Shown here piece after piece: positions 11,645-21,929 of a stretch of DNA of 64,000 nt; within the stretch, counting starts at the first letter, position 1; the number at the start of each line of letters is the position of its first letter. A program made the translations under genes and the position numbers. The notes under the pieces are model-generated. The model ran no database searches, had not been told where the DNA came from, and worked only from the letters and a program-made list of their open reading frames with translations. The stretch is from Sipunculus nudus. Lineage: Eukaryota; Annelida; Sipuncula; Golfingiida; Sipunculidae. Location: NCBI GenBank assembly GCA_026874595.1, contig CM049317.1:78197415-78261414 (forward strand), in the 5' to 3' direction.

Positions 11645-13140
11645 ATAAAAGAGCCGTCAGCCTGGTGTGAAAAACACTGTAAACAAGAAAGCCGCCAACA
11701 TGGGGTAAAATATAATGTAAACAGGAGAGCCGCCATCATATGGAAAAATATCATGTAAACAGGGGAGCCGCAATCATGGGGTAAAATAAAGTGTAAACAG
11801 GGAAGCCTCTATCATTGGGTAAAATATAGTGTAAACAGGAGAGCCGCCACCACGTGGTAAAATATAGTGTAAACAGGAGAGCAGCTATCATGCGGAAAAT
11901 GTAATGTAAACAGGGGAGCCGCCAGCATGGGGAAAATATAGAGAAAACAGGGGAGCCGCCAACATGGGGAAAATATAGTGAAAACAGGGGAGCCGCCAGC
12001 ATTGGTTAAATATAGTGTAAACAGAAGAGCCGTCAGCATGCTGTAAAATATAGTGTAAACAGGAGAGCCGTCGGCATGGTGTAAAATATAGTGTAAACAG
12101 AAGTGCTGTCGGCCTGGTGTAAAATATAGTTTAAACAGGAGGGCAGTCAGCATGGTGTAAAATATAGTTTAAACAGGAGAGCCGTCGGCCTGGTGTAAAA
12201 TATAGTGTAAACTGGCCGTCAGCATGGTGTAAAATATAGTGTTAACAGGAGAGCCGTCGGCATGGTGTAAAATATAGTGTAAACAGGAGAGCCGTCAGCA
12301 TGGTGTAAAATATATTGTAAACAAGAGAGCCGTCAGCATGATATAAATATAGTGTAAACAGGAGAGTGGCCACCATGGTGTAAATAATAGTGTAAACGGG
12401 AGAGCCGTCAGCATGGTGTAAAATAAAGTGTTAACAGGGGCTGTCAGCATGGTGTAAAATATAGTGTTAACAGGAGGGCAGTCAGGATTGGGTAAAATAT
12501 AATGTAAACAGGAGAGCCGCCATCATGGGGGAAAATATATTGTTAACAGGGGAGCTGCCTTCATGGGGTAAAACATAGTTTAAACAGGGAAGCCGCCATC
12601 ATTTGGTAGAATATAGTGTAAAAAGGGGAGCCGCCAGCATGGCGAAAATATACTGACAACAGGGGAGCCGCCATCTTTGGTAGAATATAGTGTAAAAACG
12701 GGAGCCGCCAGCATGGGGAAAATATACTGAAAACAGGGGAGCCGCCATCTTTGGGAAAATATAGTATAAACAGGAGAGCCGCCACCATTGGGTAAAATAG
12801 AGTGTAAAAAGGAGAGCCGCCAGCATGGGGAAAATATAATGTAAAGAGGGGATCCGCCAGCATGGGAAAAATATAGGGTAAACAGGAGGTCTGTCAGTAT
12901 GATGTAAAATATAGTGTTAACAGAAGAGCCGTCAGCATGGTGTGAAATATAGTGTAAACCGGAGGGCAGTCAGCATAGTGTAAACTATAGTGTAAACAGG
13001 AGAGCCGCAAGCATGATGTAAAATAAATTGTAAACAGGAGAGCCGTCAGCATGGTGTTAAATATATTGTAAACAGGAGAGCCGTCAGCATGATATAAATA
13101 TAGTGCAAACAGGAGAGCAGCCAGCATGGTGCAAAACATT
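11645..13140. repeat. 38-bp satellite array, about 38 copies
   Basis: The unit is close to GTGTAAACAGGAGAGCCGTC followed by AGCATGGTGTAAAATATA. Two flavours alternate, with CCGTCAGCATGGTG-type units in the middle and CCGCCATCATGGGG-type units at both ends. Because 38 is not a multiple of three, three units make a 38-residue super-repeat, which yields long minus-strand open frames in several phases (LFTLYFPHAGGSP). These are not genes. Confidence 0.93.
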
Positions 13141-13456
13141 GTGAGCTTCGCGTGAAATGTACATATGTGTAAAGGTATAGATGGGAAATGAAATTAGATA
13201 TATTTGTTACTGGCATAACAATCATAAAGCACTACACATCCTCCTTTGAATTCGAGGTTGCTGTTAGCTCTGTGCGCGAGATACATTTGTATGAATGTTT
13301 TGTCATTTAACAAGTATCATTATATCGCATTAACATTTTCAGTATAACATTTCTGGAAAGAGGTCTGCGAATTGAATATATATTGGTATATACTACGTTC
13401 AGTTCCAAAATCAGATGACACACATGTTTAAGACACAGACCAGTTTATTTCCTCTG

Positions 13457-13458
<2 letters not shown>
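13141..13458. other. No feature seen
   Basis: AT-rich sequence between the satellite and a TA microsatellite. No frame, repeat or RNA signal is apparent. Confidence 0.5.

Positions 13459-13512
<54 letters not shown>
13459..13512. repeat. (TA)n microsatellite
   Basis: It directly abuts the outer inverted repeat of the Penelope-like element, again placing a mobile-element end at a TA tract. Confidence 0.95.
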
Positions 13513-13515
<3 letters not shown>

Positions 13516-13589
13516 GGTAGTGTTACCCTCCGATGTAAAGTGCTCTATGGCCTACAGACTAGGGCAGAGCGGTATAACTCTGAAGAAAA
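13513..13589 (+). repeat. Terminal inverted repeat of the Penelope-like element, downstream end
   Basis: It matches 16180-16255 in inverse orientation at nearly every base (GTAAAGTGCTCTATGG against GTAAAGTGATTTATGG). It probably corresponds to the pseudo-LTR tail. Confidence 0.85.
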
Positions 13590-13645
13590 ACAACACTGTT
13601 AATTCAAAACAGTCTGTTTCACGGGATGCGACCCGATCATCAGGT
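13590..13645 (-). ncRNA. Hammerhead-ribozyme-like motif
   Basis: On the minus strand the conserved core CTGATGA (13637-13643) is followed by CGGG, a 6-nt loop, CCCG and then GAAAC (13616-13620). That is the order of a hammerhead core with stem II between the two boxes. Downstream, ACTGTT and AACAGT can form stem III around a 7-nt loop, ending in a TGTT that could hold the NUH cleavage site. Weak points: the base pair next to the core is T-T, stem III needs a bulge, and I cannot find stem I. The placement in a Penelope tail supports the call. Confidence 0.4.
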
Positions 13646-14045
13646 GAATGTGGTTAGAATGAAGCTAACGGCGTGGTTTGAAAAGCCGAGACTTTACGAG
13701 ATTACGAGATTATACTTTGTGCGATACGGGGGGGGGGGGGGGGGGAGGGGGGGCATGTGAAAGACTGACACTGATCATATTGTCCAATAGGATTGGTCGG
13801 GGTACACGTGCGATACTGGAACATAACAGGGCAGGGCGGTTATTTATTGTTTAAATTTTATGTATAATACAAAGATATATACCAGGATGCTCAATTAGCA
13901 TATTGAACTGATTTGTAATAGGGTCTTGGAAGCAGTGAACATATCAGTAGTATACATATGATAAAAATACACATATACTATGAAAATACACAATATACAA
14001 GGAAATATACAATATAAAAGGCAAATATACTATACTATACTCCTA

Positions 14046-14142
14046 CCAAGTGGAATCCACTCGGTAAACTCACCATGACGTAGTGGTAACGCCATGTCCC
14101 TCATCACTGCAAAGCAGTGAGAGAACAACTACCTGAACAGGT
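14046..14142. other. Cluster of short hairpins in the Penelope 3' region
   Basis: Perfect small stems follow one another: GTGGA-A-TCCAC (within 14046-14064), TCACTGC-AAA-GCAGTGA (14104-14120) and ACCT-GAAC-AGGT (14131-14142). They lie between the endonuclease stop and the ribozyme-like motif, so a structured untranslated region used in template recognition is a reasonable inference. G tracts at 13728-13745 and 14169-14187 flank the region. Confidence 0.45.
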
Positions 14143-14278
14143 AAGTCTGCCAAGCGGATCCTCGTTTTGGGGGGGGGGGGGGGGGGGCTTGAAGGGGCCA
14201 CGCTGAATATAGTACGAATGCTAGGTTTTAAAATATTTCAGGGTGAATTTGTTTTGATGGCGGCACTTGGAGAGAATT

Positions 14279-16160
14279 TCAGCTCTTGAGTTCAACAAGG
14301 ATCCAGGGGGCCGTTGCTATAAGTAGCTTTTCAGACAAGCAGAGATCACACTTCCTAGTTCCACAGAAGTAAGGGGCTGCCTTGGCAGATATTTCCCAGG
14401 AGAGCTTGTAATTGATATTGTTTTCTTTTAGTGACCGAATGAGTTTAGAAAGTTCAGTATTTTTAGCGTGGGATCTGTTCCGAAAGGATTGCTTGTGGTT
14501 ATTGTATCTTGTCTTGAAATCACCTTCAGTACACCCTATGTAGTGTTTCACGTCATTGTCTGTTCTAACTGTTGCCTTATAGACAATGCATTTCAGCTGA
14601 CACTGACCATTCATAGGACATTCGTCTTTTTTACGCCTGTTACATTGTTTTTGAGGTACATTCACAGCATTGTCAGTATTTAAAACCTTCATATTATGTT
14701 TGCTGATCAGGTTAGACATGTTGGGTAGACAGCTATAGCTAATTTTCAAGTTGTTCCTGTTGAATTACATGTGGTACCTGTGATGTTGAGGGAAGTGTTT
14801 TCAACTAGTTTCATGAATTGTCTGCCAATGTTGGTTTTTACATGACGGCTGTAGGGGGGATTGAACCATATTATTTTCCTTTTCCTGTTTCTTTTGCTTT
14901 TCACTGTGGGTTCAACATATTTTAAGCTTTCTGAGAACCCGCTTTTCGCTAAAGCTTTGTCATACATGGGTTTCGCTTTCATATATAGCTCTTTATTGCA
15001 GGAGTTGTCAGATACACGTTTGCTGATCATCATAGGTATCTGCCTATTAATTGCTGGGGGGTTATTGGATTGTGCATGGATATAAAGCGGGTCATTGTTC
15101 GGTTTTCTATAAGGATAGAAGGTGTCATTTTGGAGGTCAAATGTTACGTCTAAGAAATCTGTGCAGGTCAGGTTAGTTTCAATGGTTATTTTTAACCCAA
15201 CATTGGAAAAGAGTTTGATCATTTTCTTACGGGTGCTGGCTGCTTTGGCTCCAGACATGTTGGGGAAACAACCTAAACCGTCATCACGATACAGGTCCAG
15301 AGAATTTTCACCAAATTCCTTTTTCAACATATCAAGGATGCATAAACCAACAATTTTGCATACTTCAACGCCATCAAAACTGCCCATGGAGACGTCAAAA
15401 CTAGTATGATCTTTTTTCACCCAGGTGTTACCGTTGCTAAACAGTAAGCTTTCCCTGCTGTGCAGGATGGTTTTGATAACATCCCTTGGAATGGAGACCA
15501 TGGTTTTGGCAAATTTGAGGGCTTTCATGAGAAGATCTTCTGTGATCGAGGGGTAAAAGTCAACAATATCAAACTTTATGAACTTAGACTTTTGTTTCAG
15601 CTTCAATTTCTTGAACCAAGATATTACCTGTGCGGTATTTTGCCACAGGTTGAGTTTGGTTTTCAGTCTCAGTTGGCTATTAATTTTTTCCAAGTGCTTT
15701 TTGCTAATGATACCTATTTCAGATTTTGATGGATTTATCAATCTGCACTTGGGGTTTTGTTCAAAATTATCCTTGTGGTCTTTCAAAGTAATGTAAGCAT
15801 TCCGCTCGGCCACGACTTCGATGCGGTCTGCTAGGTTAAGGGAACCGGCTATTTCTTTTGTTTCTGTATTGATATTTTTACAGATATTTTTGTCTGCTTT
15901 TTTGTATGTCTTAGTGATGTTTTCTGTAAGAAGTTTATTGTAGTATTCTTTCGGCATACTGTACATGTTGGTGGTCTTATCTGCCTGTACTAGGAGATTG
16001 TCAGATTGTCTTGATGTCATTGGCCATTTGTCTCTGGAATGCATTGTGTGAGTGCTGGAATTCATTGTTCCGGACCATTTCATAGATATCACTTTCAAAT
16101 GCCCTGAGGTGTTCGCTATGAGGGGGTGAATATGTGGTTTTGAATCCATAGTTTTTTTAA
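14279..16160 (-). pseudogene. Penelope-like RT plus GIY-YIG endonuclease, two frame lesions
   Basis: The protein would copy element RNA and nick the target DNA. Visible RT signatures include LLVQADKTTN, KCRLINPSKSEIG, the first catalytic motif FDIVDFYPS and the catalytic LYRDDGL. The C-terminal part has CPMNGQC...C cysteines followed by HYIGCTEGDFKTRYNNH, the GIY-YIG core in which Y-IG and the Arg are present, and an EKLLIA tail. The whole does not lie in one frame. The N-terminal TTYSPPHSEHLRAF frame shifts near 16015 into RQSDNLL, and another shift near 14760 separates the RT (ending 14746) from the endonuclease. The usual form is one continuous ORF, so this copy is broken. Confidence 0.85.
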
Positions 16161-16179
16161 GCTGAAATTTACCCAGGGT

Positions 16180-16255
16180 TTTCTTCAGAGTTATACCGAT
16201 CTGCCCTAGTCTGTAGGCCATAAATCACTTTACATCGGAGGGTAACACTACCTTC
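16180..16255 (-). repeat. Terminal inverted repeat of the Penelope-like element, upstream end
   Basis: Mate of 13513-13589. It lies at the 5' end of the minus-strand copy and borders the head-to-head partial copy on the plus strand. Confidence 0.85.
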
Positions 16256-16560
16256 TACTCCAACTCCAGCGACAGGTACGTTGTCGAGCACTTTTGTTAA
16301 CCCACCCTGTCCAGAAATTCAACTTATAACATCTACAGAATAAACAAAGCTAACTTCAACTATTCATTGAACAACATTCCCATCCATAGTAATCTGACCT
16401 ACCCCAAATCCCAGATAAGTAAAGTTGAAAGCCTACTTCGGAGAATGCGATGGAAGGCATTCCATTTCGAAAACCCTGGTCAAACTTCAGCTAAACAAAA
16501 CTATGGATTCAAAACCACATATTCACCCCCTCATAGCGAACACCTCAGGGCATTATCCTT
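16256..16560 (+). pseudogene. Second Penelope-like copy, N-terminal fragment, head to head
   Basis: The plus-strand frame reads ...YSLNNIPIHSNLTYPKS, then VESLLRRMRWKAFHFEN and YGFKTTYSPPHSEHLRAL, the conserved N-terminal region of this RT family. Its 3' part (about 16478-16557) repeats the minus-strand copy's sequence at 16095-16170 in inverse orientation. After LRAL the sequence becomes unrelated and the frame ends at 16681, so only the first 100 or so codons remain. Head-to-head partial copies are a known product of Penelope-like insertion. Confidence 0.75.
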
Positions 16561-17928
16561 AACAGTTAAGATTATGGCTGCAAAATATGAGGAAGTGCAC
16601 CCGGAAATTGGAAATGATGGGCTCACTTTTAATGATGGGAAAAGGAAAGTCATCATGGTTATAATGAGATTTTATAATTAATAACCCATCAAAGATATGT
16701 TGTAAAAAAAAATCACAGGATGAGTCGTCAATCATCTGTATATATCTTTTTTTTAAGAGACAAAAGATATGTCAGTTGATATAAACAAACCAGAAAGCAA
16801 ACTATTTCCTAATCTTGACGTAAAACCGACTTAGAAAATGTTGGAATTATGTGACAATTTGTGTGTCAAACATCCATATTCTGAAGTTAGTTGTAAGATA
16901 AGGTGACGCGTACTTTATCTTAGTCTTTACATAAATGTTGATGTCTTTACCAAACAATTAAGTTCATAGTTAATATTAAGTAATTGTCTCACGCAGATGT
17001 TCATGGGTGACTTTTATTTTTTTTATCGGTAGAAATAAAGACTCCAAATAACATAACTCGACTTTTTCCGACAATTTTGTTGATCCATTTTACTAAGAAC
17101 AGTATCTTGCCTCTATTGTAACCCAGACAGGACCACAAGCACCATTGTTATACACATTGTCAAACATACACCGTCACACACACGCCACCAGATACAGCAG
17201 GCCATCACACGCATCATCACACACTCATCACACAACAAATCCATTTAAAAAAATACCTCAGTACACACACCCTCACAAATTATATAAAGATTGATCATGA
17301 TGTATTTTCGTGAACAAGTAAGTGTATAATTAAATCAGCCAAGTACCATATTACCCATAACGTGTTCAGGCATAGTATAAAAAGTTTTATCATTATTTAT
17401 AGCATGACTCATATCAACAGTATATACGGAGAGTGGGTGAATAAAGGACGTACTTCAGCAACTAACAGTACAACGCAAAGTCAACCTTTCCCCATTAAAA
17501 CCGAATAAAAAACGAATCAAAGACGTGCGACTTTAAGCTAGTACCCATGAAACCTGTTAGATTTTGAGCGTATCGTGTCGTTATGGCTAACCGTTCAACT
17601 GTTTACAGCGAACTGGGCTATAACTGTCCCGCCAAAATGGAAAGGAACAAACGATGCAAATGGTATGACAATTCTTCGATTCCTTTGTATTACTGTACAG
17701 CTAAGTAGAATATATTTGTAATTTTCATCCGCGATGGATAAAGTGTAGGATCTATCCACTTTCGCCCGAACTCTCATTCTATTTGCATATTAGGTTAAAG
17801 CGTTTTACTGACCTTTTCAATCAATGGGCAGGTCTTGTTCATGTTTCTTTTCCTTAATAACTTACTTTCGATCTCATTTAATTTAATGTATATATTGGTA
17901 CATAGTGTTTCACAACATTAAACGACAG
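16561..17928. other. No supported gene
   Basis: AT-rich DNA with a CA/CATCACAC-rich stretch (about 17155-17230). No coding frame with a recognisable domain; the minus frame at 17595-17777 looks like chance. Confidence 0.5.
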
Positions 17929-18117
17929 GAATAATTGGACCACCTCTTCTGAGTTTGAAAGAAGCCATGCAGCACTGTAAAGCTGGTGGTAAAATGTTGC
18001 CGAGCAGTATAGTGTTTTAAGAGGAGACAGCCCTAATCACAAGAATGAACCATTCCGGAGTTACAAGTGTATGGCTTGGAATGGTTCTTTAGGATTTATT
18101 GGAGTGGACTTGGACAG
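17929..18117 (+). pseudogene. C-type-lectin-like exon with stops
   Basis: The segment lies between an acceptor (AACGACAG, ending 17928) and a donor (GGACAG|GTGAGA). One frame reads LKEAMQHCKAGGKMLPSS, later SGVTSVWLGM and EWTWTG. This resembles the start of a C-type lectin domain: the A..xC..GG helix, then a W-[IL]-G strand and a W-rich strand. Two in-frame stops (after IVF and after WLGMVL) and a possible frame change near NWTTSSEFE break it. It may be a decayed exon, or I may have the wrong frame over part of it. It lies 155 bp before the next candidate exon. Confidence 0.35.
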
Positions 18118-18271
18118 GTGAGACGGCAAATCTTAGGGCCCAGCTACGAACAATGGAAAAAAAACAGACCAGGCAATTAAAACGGTCGAACTTTTTTCTG
18201 AAATTAAGGTTTAGTATTTAATAAATGATATTTTAGTTTTATATAATACATTGCACCTTCGAAGTCAACAG

Positions 18272-18380
18272 TAATGTCTATCGAAAAATAACAGTGGTGC
18301 GCAGTGATGTACCCTCAGAGGAAATGGTCTGCATGACACGCCATGCTCCAGCAAAACCGATGGTTATATCTGCGACTCAG
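18272..18380 (+). CDS. Candidate exon, C-terminal part of a lectin-like domain
   Basis: Acceptor GTCAACAG (ending 18271) and donor ACTCAG|GTATGT bound a stop-free frame of 36 residues starting NVYRKITVVRSDV, containing EEMVCMTRH and ending MVISATQ. A conserved-looking Cys after a hydrophobic pair would fit the last strand of a C-type lectin fold. The exon leaves in phase 0, which can join the alternative acceptor at 63038. Family assignment is tentative and rests on context. Confidence 0.35.
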
Positions 18381-18729
18381 GTATGTTAACTGTGTTCATG
18401 ACAAGGTTGAATCAACTTGTGAAAATGTAAAGGCGAAGTAGGTGCAACCCCCTGGCATGGTCAAGATAAACTTAGGTAAATTTCGTTACAAAATATGCAG
18501 GCTACCAGAGCATTTTCCTGTATGATTAATCTTTGTTGTGAACATATGCGTGTCACCTGCTTGTCTCACATAACTCTAAAAATATTGTAAGATTTGCCAT
18601 ACATATATACACAAAGCTGGAATTATAAAAAATATGTTTAACAGTTTGGTCAGTTCACGGGGGTTGGTTCATCATCTAATCCATTTTTTGATTCTACGTT
18701 TCACTTGCAATACTTATGCATGATGATAG
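18381..18729. other. Intron-like, nothing recognised
   Basis: AT-rich sequence between the candidate exon and the left edge of element B. Confidence 0.5.
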
Positions 18730-18905
18730 TATGGTAACATACCATTTTATAATAAAAACAAGGGACCCATGGGTTACGGCGCTCAGCTGTTATATATGAT
18801 AAAAATATGATTTGGGAAAGAGGCACATGCTTGTTTTGTGTGGTAATAAATATAAGCTTTATTATGAGTTGATGGTGTTTAGCTTATTTATGATTTTGAT
18901 AGTTA

Positions 18906-21012
18906 CAGCATGGCTTGAAATTAGCGCCGGACCACCAGAAATTTCCGGTAAAAATCACGGAGGTCCGGCAGAATGTCTACCGCCGCCGGACCTCCAGTCC
19001 GGCGAACTCCTGGGCCGTCAGAGCTCGTCAAGCTAATGGTTCCCCTACCAATTTGTCCTCATGCCACGCGAGAAAAAAAGGTACCTGTGAAACGGTTAAT
19101 CGCACGATCGACTGACGCTTCTGTTTATCCATCATTTAGCCTTGACCTTGATACAGACTGGTACCACGCTCTATTAATTCCCATAGTCACTGTGGTCACA
19201 GTGGGCGATAATATAGTCCACAAAGCGGGCTTTAGGTACATTTGTATTTTTTTCTAAATTAAAAAAGTAAATTGTAATACTAATAATTTTCCATTATTAG
19301 TTTCATAGTCATTTATTTGAATTAAAATTGGCAATTTGATGATTAAATAAGTTGGACCAAGCCTGGACCAAGCCCAGAAGTTTAATTACTGCCTACTGCA
19401 TAATTTGATATCTTAGTATTTTATGGCCTCATCGCCCTTAGAAGTGCATTTTGTTCATATTTATTTAAGCCTTAGGGTTAAATTATCCCCAAGTTATCAT
19501 GAAAATAATATCAATAGTAATTTTTCATCATGTCAAACCTGAGTTTTAAAGATTATATTGTTTAATCCAAACAATCACTTCCTTCATAAAGTTTATTTTT
19601 TTCCATTAACTGATTCAGTGATTAACTAGCAAAAACTTTAAAAATCATTTAAACATTTAAAATGTTTACATAATACCTACCTGTCATGACCTACCAAAAT
19701 TAACTGGAAGTCTTTAGCTTCTCATTCAGAAGTCACACCAGTGACTAGTATTTGTCTTTTTTCCCCCATTCAGAGTAACTGGAAGGAGGAGTTCCCTTGA
19801 ATAAATCTGGAGAGCACACCAGATGAGGATGAGAATCTGTACTGTGTCATCTATAGGGAGATGCCTTCACTGGCAGACCAACAGTCACCCTTCTTTATTG
19901 GCACTAGCAAACACTCTGCTCTATCAATATGCAATATTAACACTTGGCCCATCAATGATAAAAGTCTAATGCAGGTGTTTGGAAACATAGAGGTTAGACT
20001 TCTCCTTGACCATTTCAAACCACTCCTCAATCAGATTGAGGAGTTCAGTGAAAATGAAGTATTGAATGAGTAGCAACTGATAAAACATTCAATTGGGCAG
20101 GTGGTCAAGAGACAGACTGATAACAGCAACAAGAAGGTTAATAACCTTATAGTTTGGCAAGAGATGTGGAGGAGAGAAGGATTTGAGAATTTTCTCTTGT
20201 TGAATTACCTTGTTTTAAGCATGTAGTCACAAAGTGCTGAAGTTGAAAGAGGCTTTAGCCTATATAAAAGGATACATACCAATCTAAGGAATGGCTTGCT
20301 TCCTAACACTATTGCAGACCTTATGCGAATAAGGTTACACACAGCTGGGGTACAGTAGTATGATCCAGAGCCTGCCTTCCAGCACTGGAGGGCTTCTGGC
20401 TGTCGAAGCAAAAGACCATCTACACAGCCCTATGGTCCCAGAAAAAGATACACTGAGGACAACTTAGAAACTATGGACTTGTGTCCTGATCTTCCAGATT
20501 CTGATTCTGATCAAGATTCTGATTGAGATTCTGATAAGTGATGACTTAGATTTTCTAATACTGATAATCAGTGAAAACTCAGTTTGAGATGGTGACTGAA
20601 TAAAGGTTCTAACCTTGATTAATGCGAGTTTGCCTTTTATTTTTCAATACAACAAAATAAACTATCAATGAAACAAAAAATGTGAAAAAGAGCTTTTATT
20701 TTAAGATATAGGATTACAACAGACAAGCTGCAGACATGACCCTTTCCTTATCTGTATAATTTGTATGTAAAACCATTAAAAAAATTTTAGATCCTTTATT
20801 AGACATGATAAACATTGCATGCTATATTCAATTTCAGAATTGAAAATGTTCATTTTTATATGGAGTCTTTTCTTAATGACCAAAGCCCAAATTTTGAAGA
20901 ATTTAACATTAGACAAATAAGAGGTCTGGTCATTTTTTTTGGAGGTCTGGTAAAAACAAAAATCTGCCAGACCTCCAGTCTGGTGCCTGAATTTCTTAAT
21001 TTTCTGCCCTGT
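18906..21012 (+). mobile_element. hAT element remnant nested in element B
   Basis: The two edges carry related inverted ends: CAGCATGGCTTGAAATTAGC on the left and, as reverse complement, CAGGGCAGAAAATTAAGAAA on the right. Both begin CAG and run into GGAGGTC[CT]GG hairpins (18959-18995 and 20941-20976). Element A lacks this insert at the matching position (about 5800), so it serves as an empty site. The flanking octamers GATAGTTA and TTATTAAG are not identical, so the expected 8-bp duplication has decayed or the edges are off by a few bases. Confidence 0.65.
19861..20545 (+). pseudogene. hAT transposase C-terminal region, broken by stops
   Basis: The frame contains SAEVERGFSLYKRIHTNLRN, the signature of the hAT C-terminal dimerisation domain, followed by LLPNTIADLMRIRLH and an acidic Asp/Ser tail. 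Upstream, MPSLADQQSPFFIG and EVRLLLDHFKPLLNQIEEF belong to the same frame. In-frame TAG codons occur after EVLNE, before SQSAEVE and after AGVQ, so no functional transposase is made. The BED finger and the catalytic DDE core are not recognisable upstream. The closest relatives I can name are ZNF862/KIAA1586-type hAT proteins; this is by recall, not by search. Confidence 0.75.
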
Positions 21013-21929
21013 TATTAAGTATCTTTGGAGACAGGGAAGAGGATTGATTTCATTTATTTTATTAACAAATGGAGTACTATTGTCACACAGATTTTGACTT
21101 GGCCATATAACTTATAAGCAGCACATATAATAAAAGAGTTTAACTATTTATTAAAATTTAATAACAAATATTGTACCAATCTAATTTTTGTTAAAAAAAA
21201 TAAGAAGAAAATCATATGATTTTTTTAAAATAAAATATAACTGAAATGATTATTGAAATAATATTATAGAATATATTCATGAATGCATTCATGAATACAT
21301 TTTGAAAGTATCTGCACTGGTATTCAAATACTTTCATTTTTACCTGAATTCCAATTCTTATGCAATAAATTTTTTAATGCAGTACATATTCATATTCGTA
21401 TTCAAATATATTTGCAAAGCATTCGCACCATGTCTAGTATTTATTCAGTTTTAGCCAAACAATGATGTTGAAATCCAGAATATACAAAATTCACAAATTT
21501 AAATATTGATCATAAGTACCTGGTTTTATGGCTTTTATTTATATTAAAAAAAATAAATGAATGTAATCACTTTGGACTACTTTCACATCAATCTACACAT
21601 TAGACACAGTAGGAATCAAGATTAATATTATCAACTGCATCTTTGTCTATCATTAATTTCCTTCATATGATCCCTAATGATTAGTAATGAATAATATGAT
21701 TTATTTTTTTATCATTAAAATTTCACTGAAAAATACCATAGGTGACTGCATGGGGTTATTTGGAATAACATTGACATTGACATTCTATCCATCCATACAA
21801 GATTCTTACATCATCAGTAACTGCAAGTTAATTTTCTGTTACTCATCAACTAACAAATTCCTTTTCTATTAATTTTTCTTTAATTTGTTAAAAAAAATAC
21901 AAAATTTTTAATTTATTGTTTATTGTTAT

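Larger units (their letters stand above)
13513..16255 (-). mobile_element. Penelope-like retroelement copy, EN(+) (GIY-YIG)
   Basis: A minus-strand copy with 76-bp inverted repeats at its two ends (13513-13589 and 16180-16255, sharing GAAGGTAGTGTTACCCTCCG). The coding part lies at 14279-16160, then an untranslated tail with a run of small hairpins and a hammerhead-like motif. Penelope-like elements typically carry pseudo-LTRs that can appear inverted, often contain hammerhead ribozymes, and combine a reverse transcriptase with a GIY-YIG endonuclease, all of which fit. A second copy starts head to head at 16256. Confidence 0.85.

Noticed and set aside
11751-13139. Long minus-strand frames in the 38-bp array
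   Set aside because: A period not divisible by three with no stop in the unit gives open frames in several phases; composition is that of the repeat.
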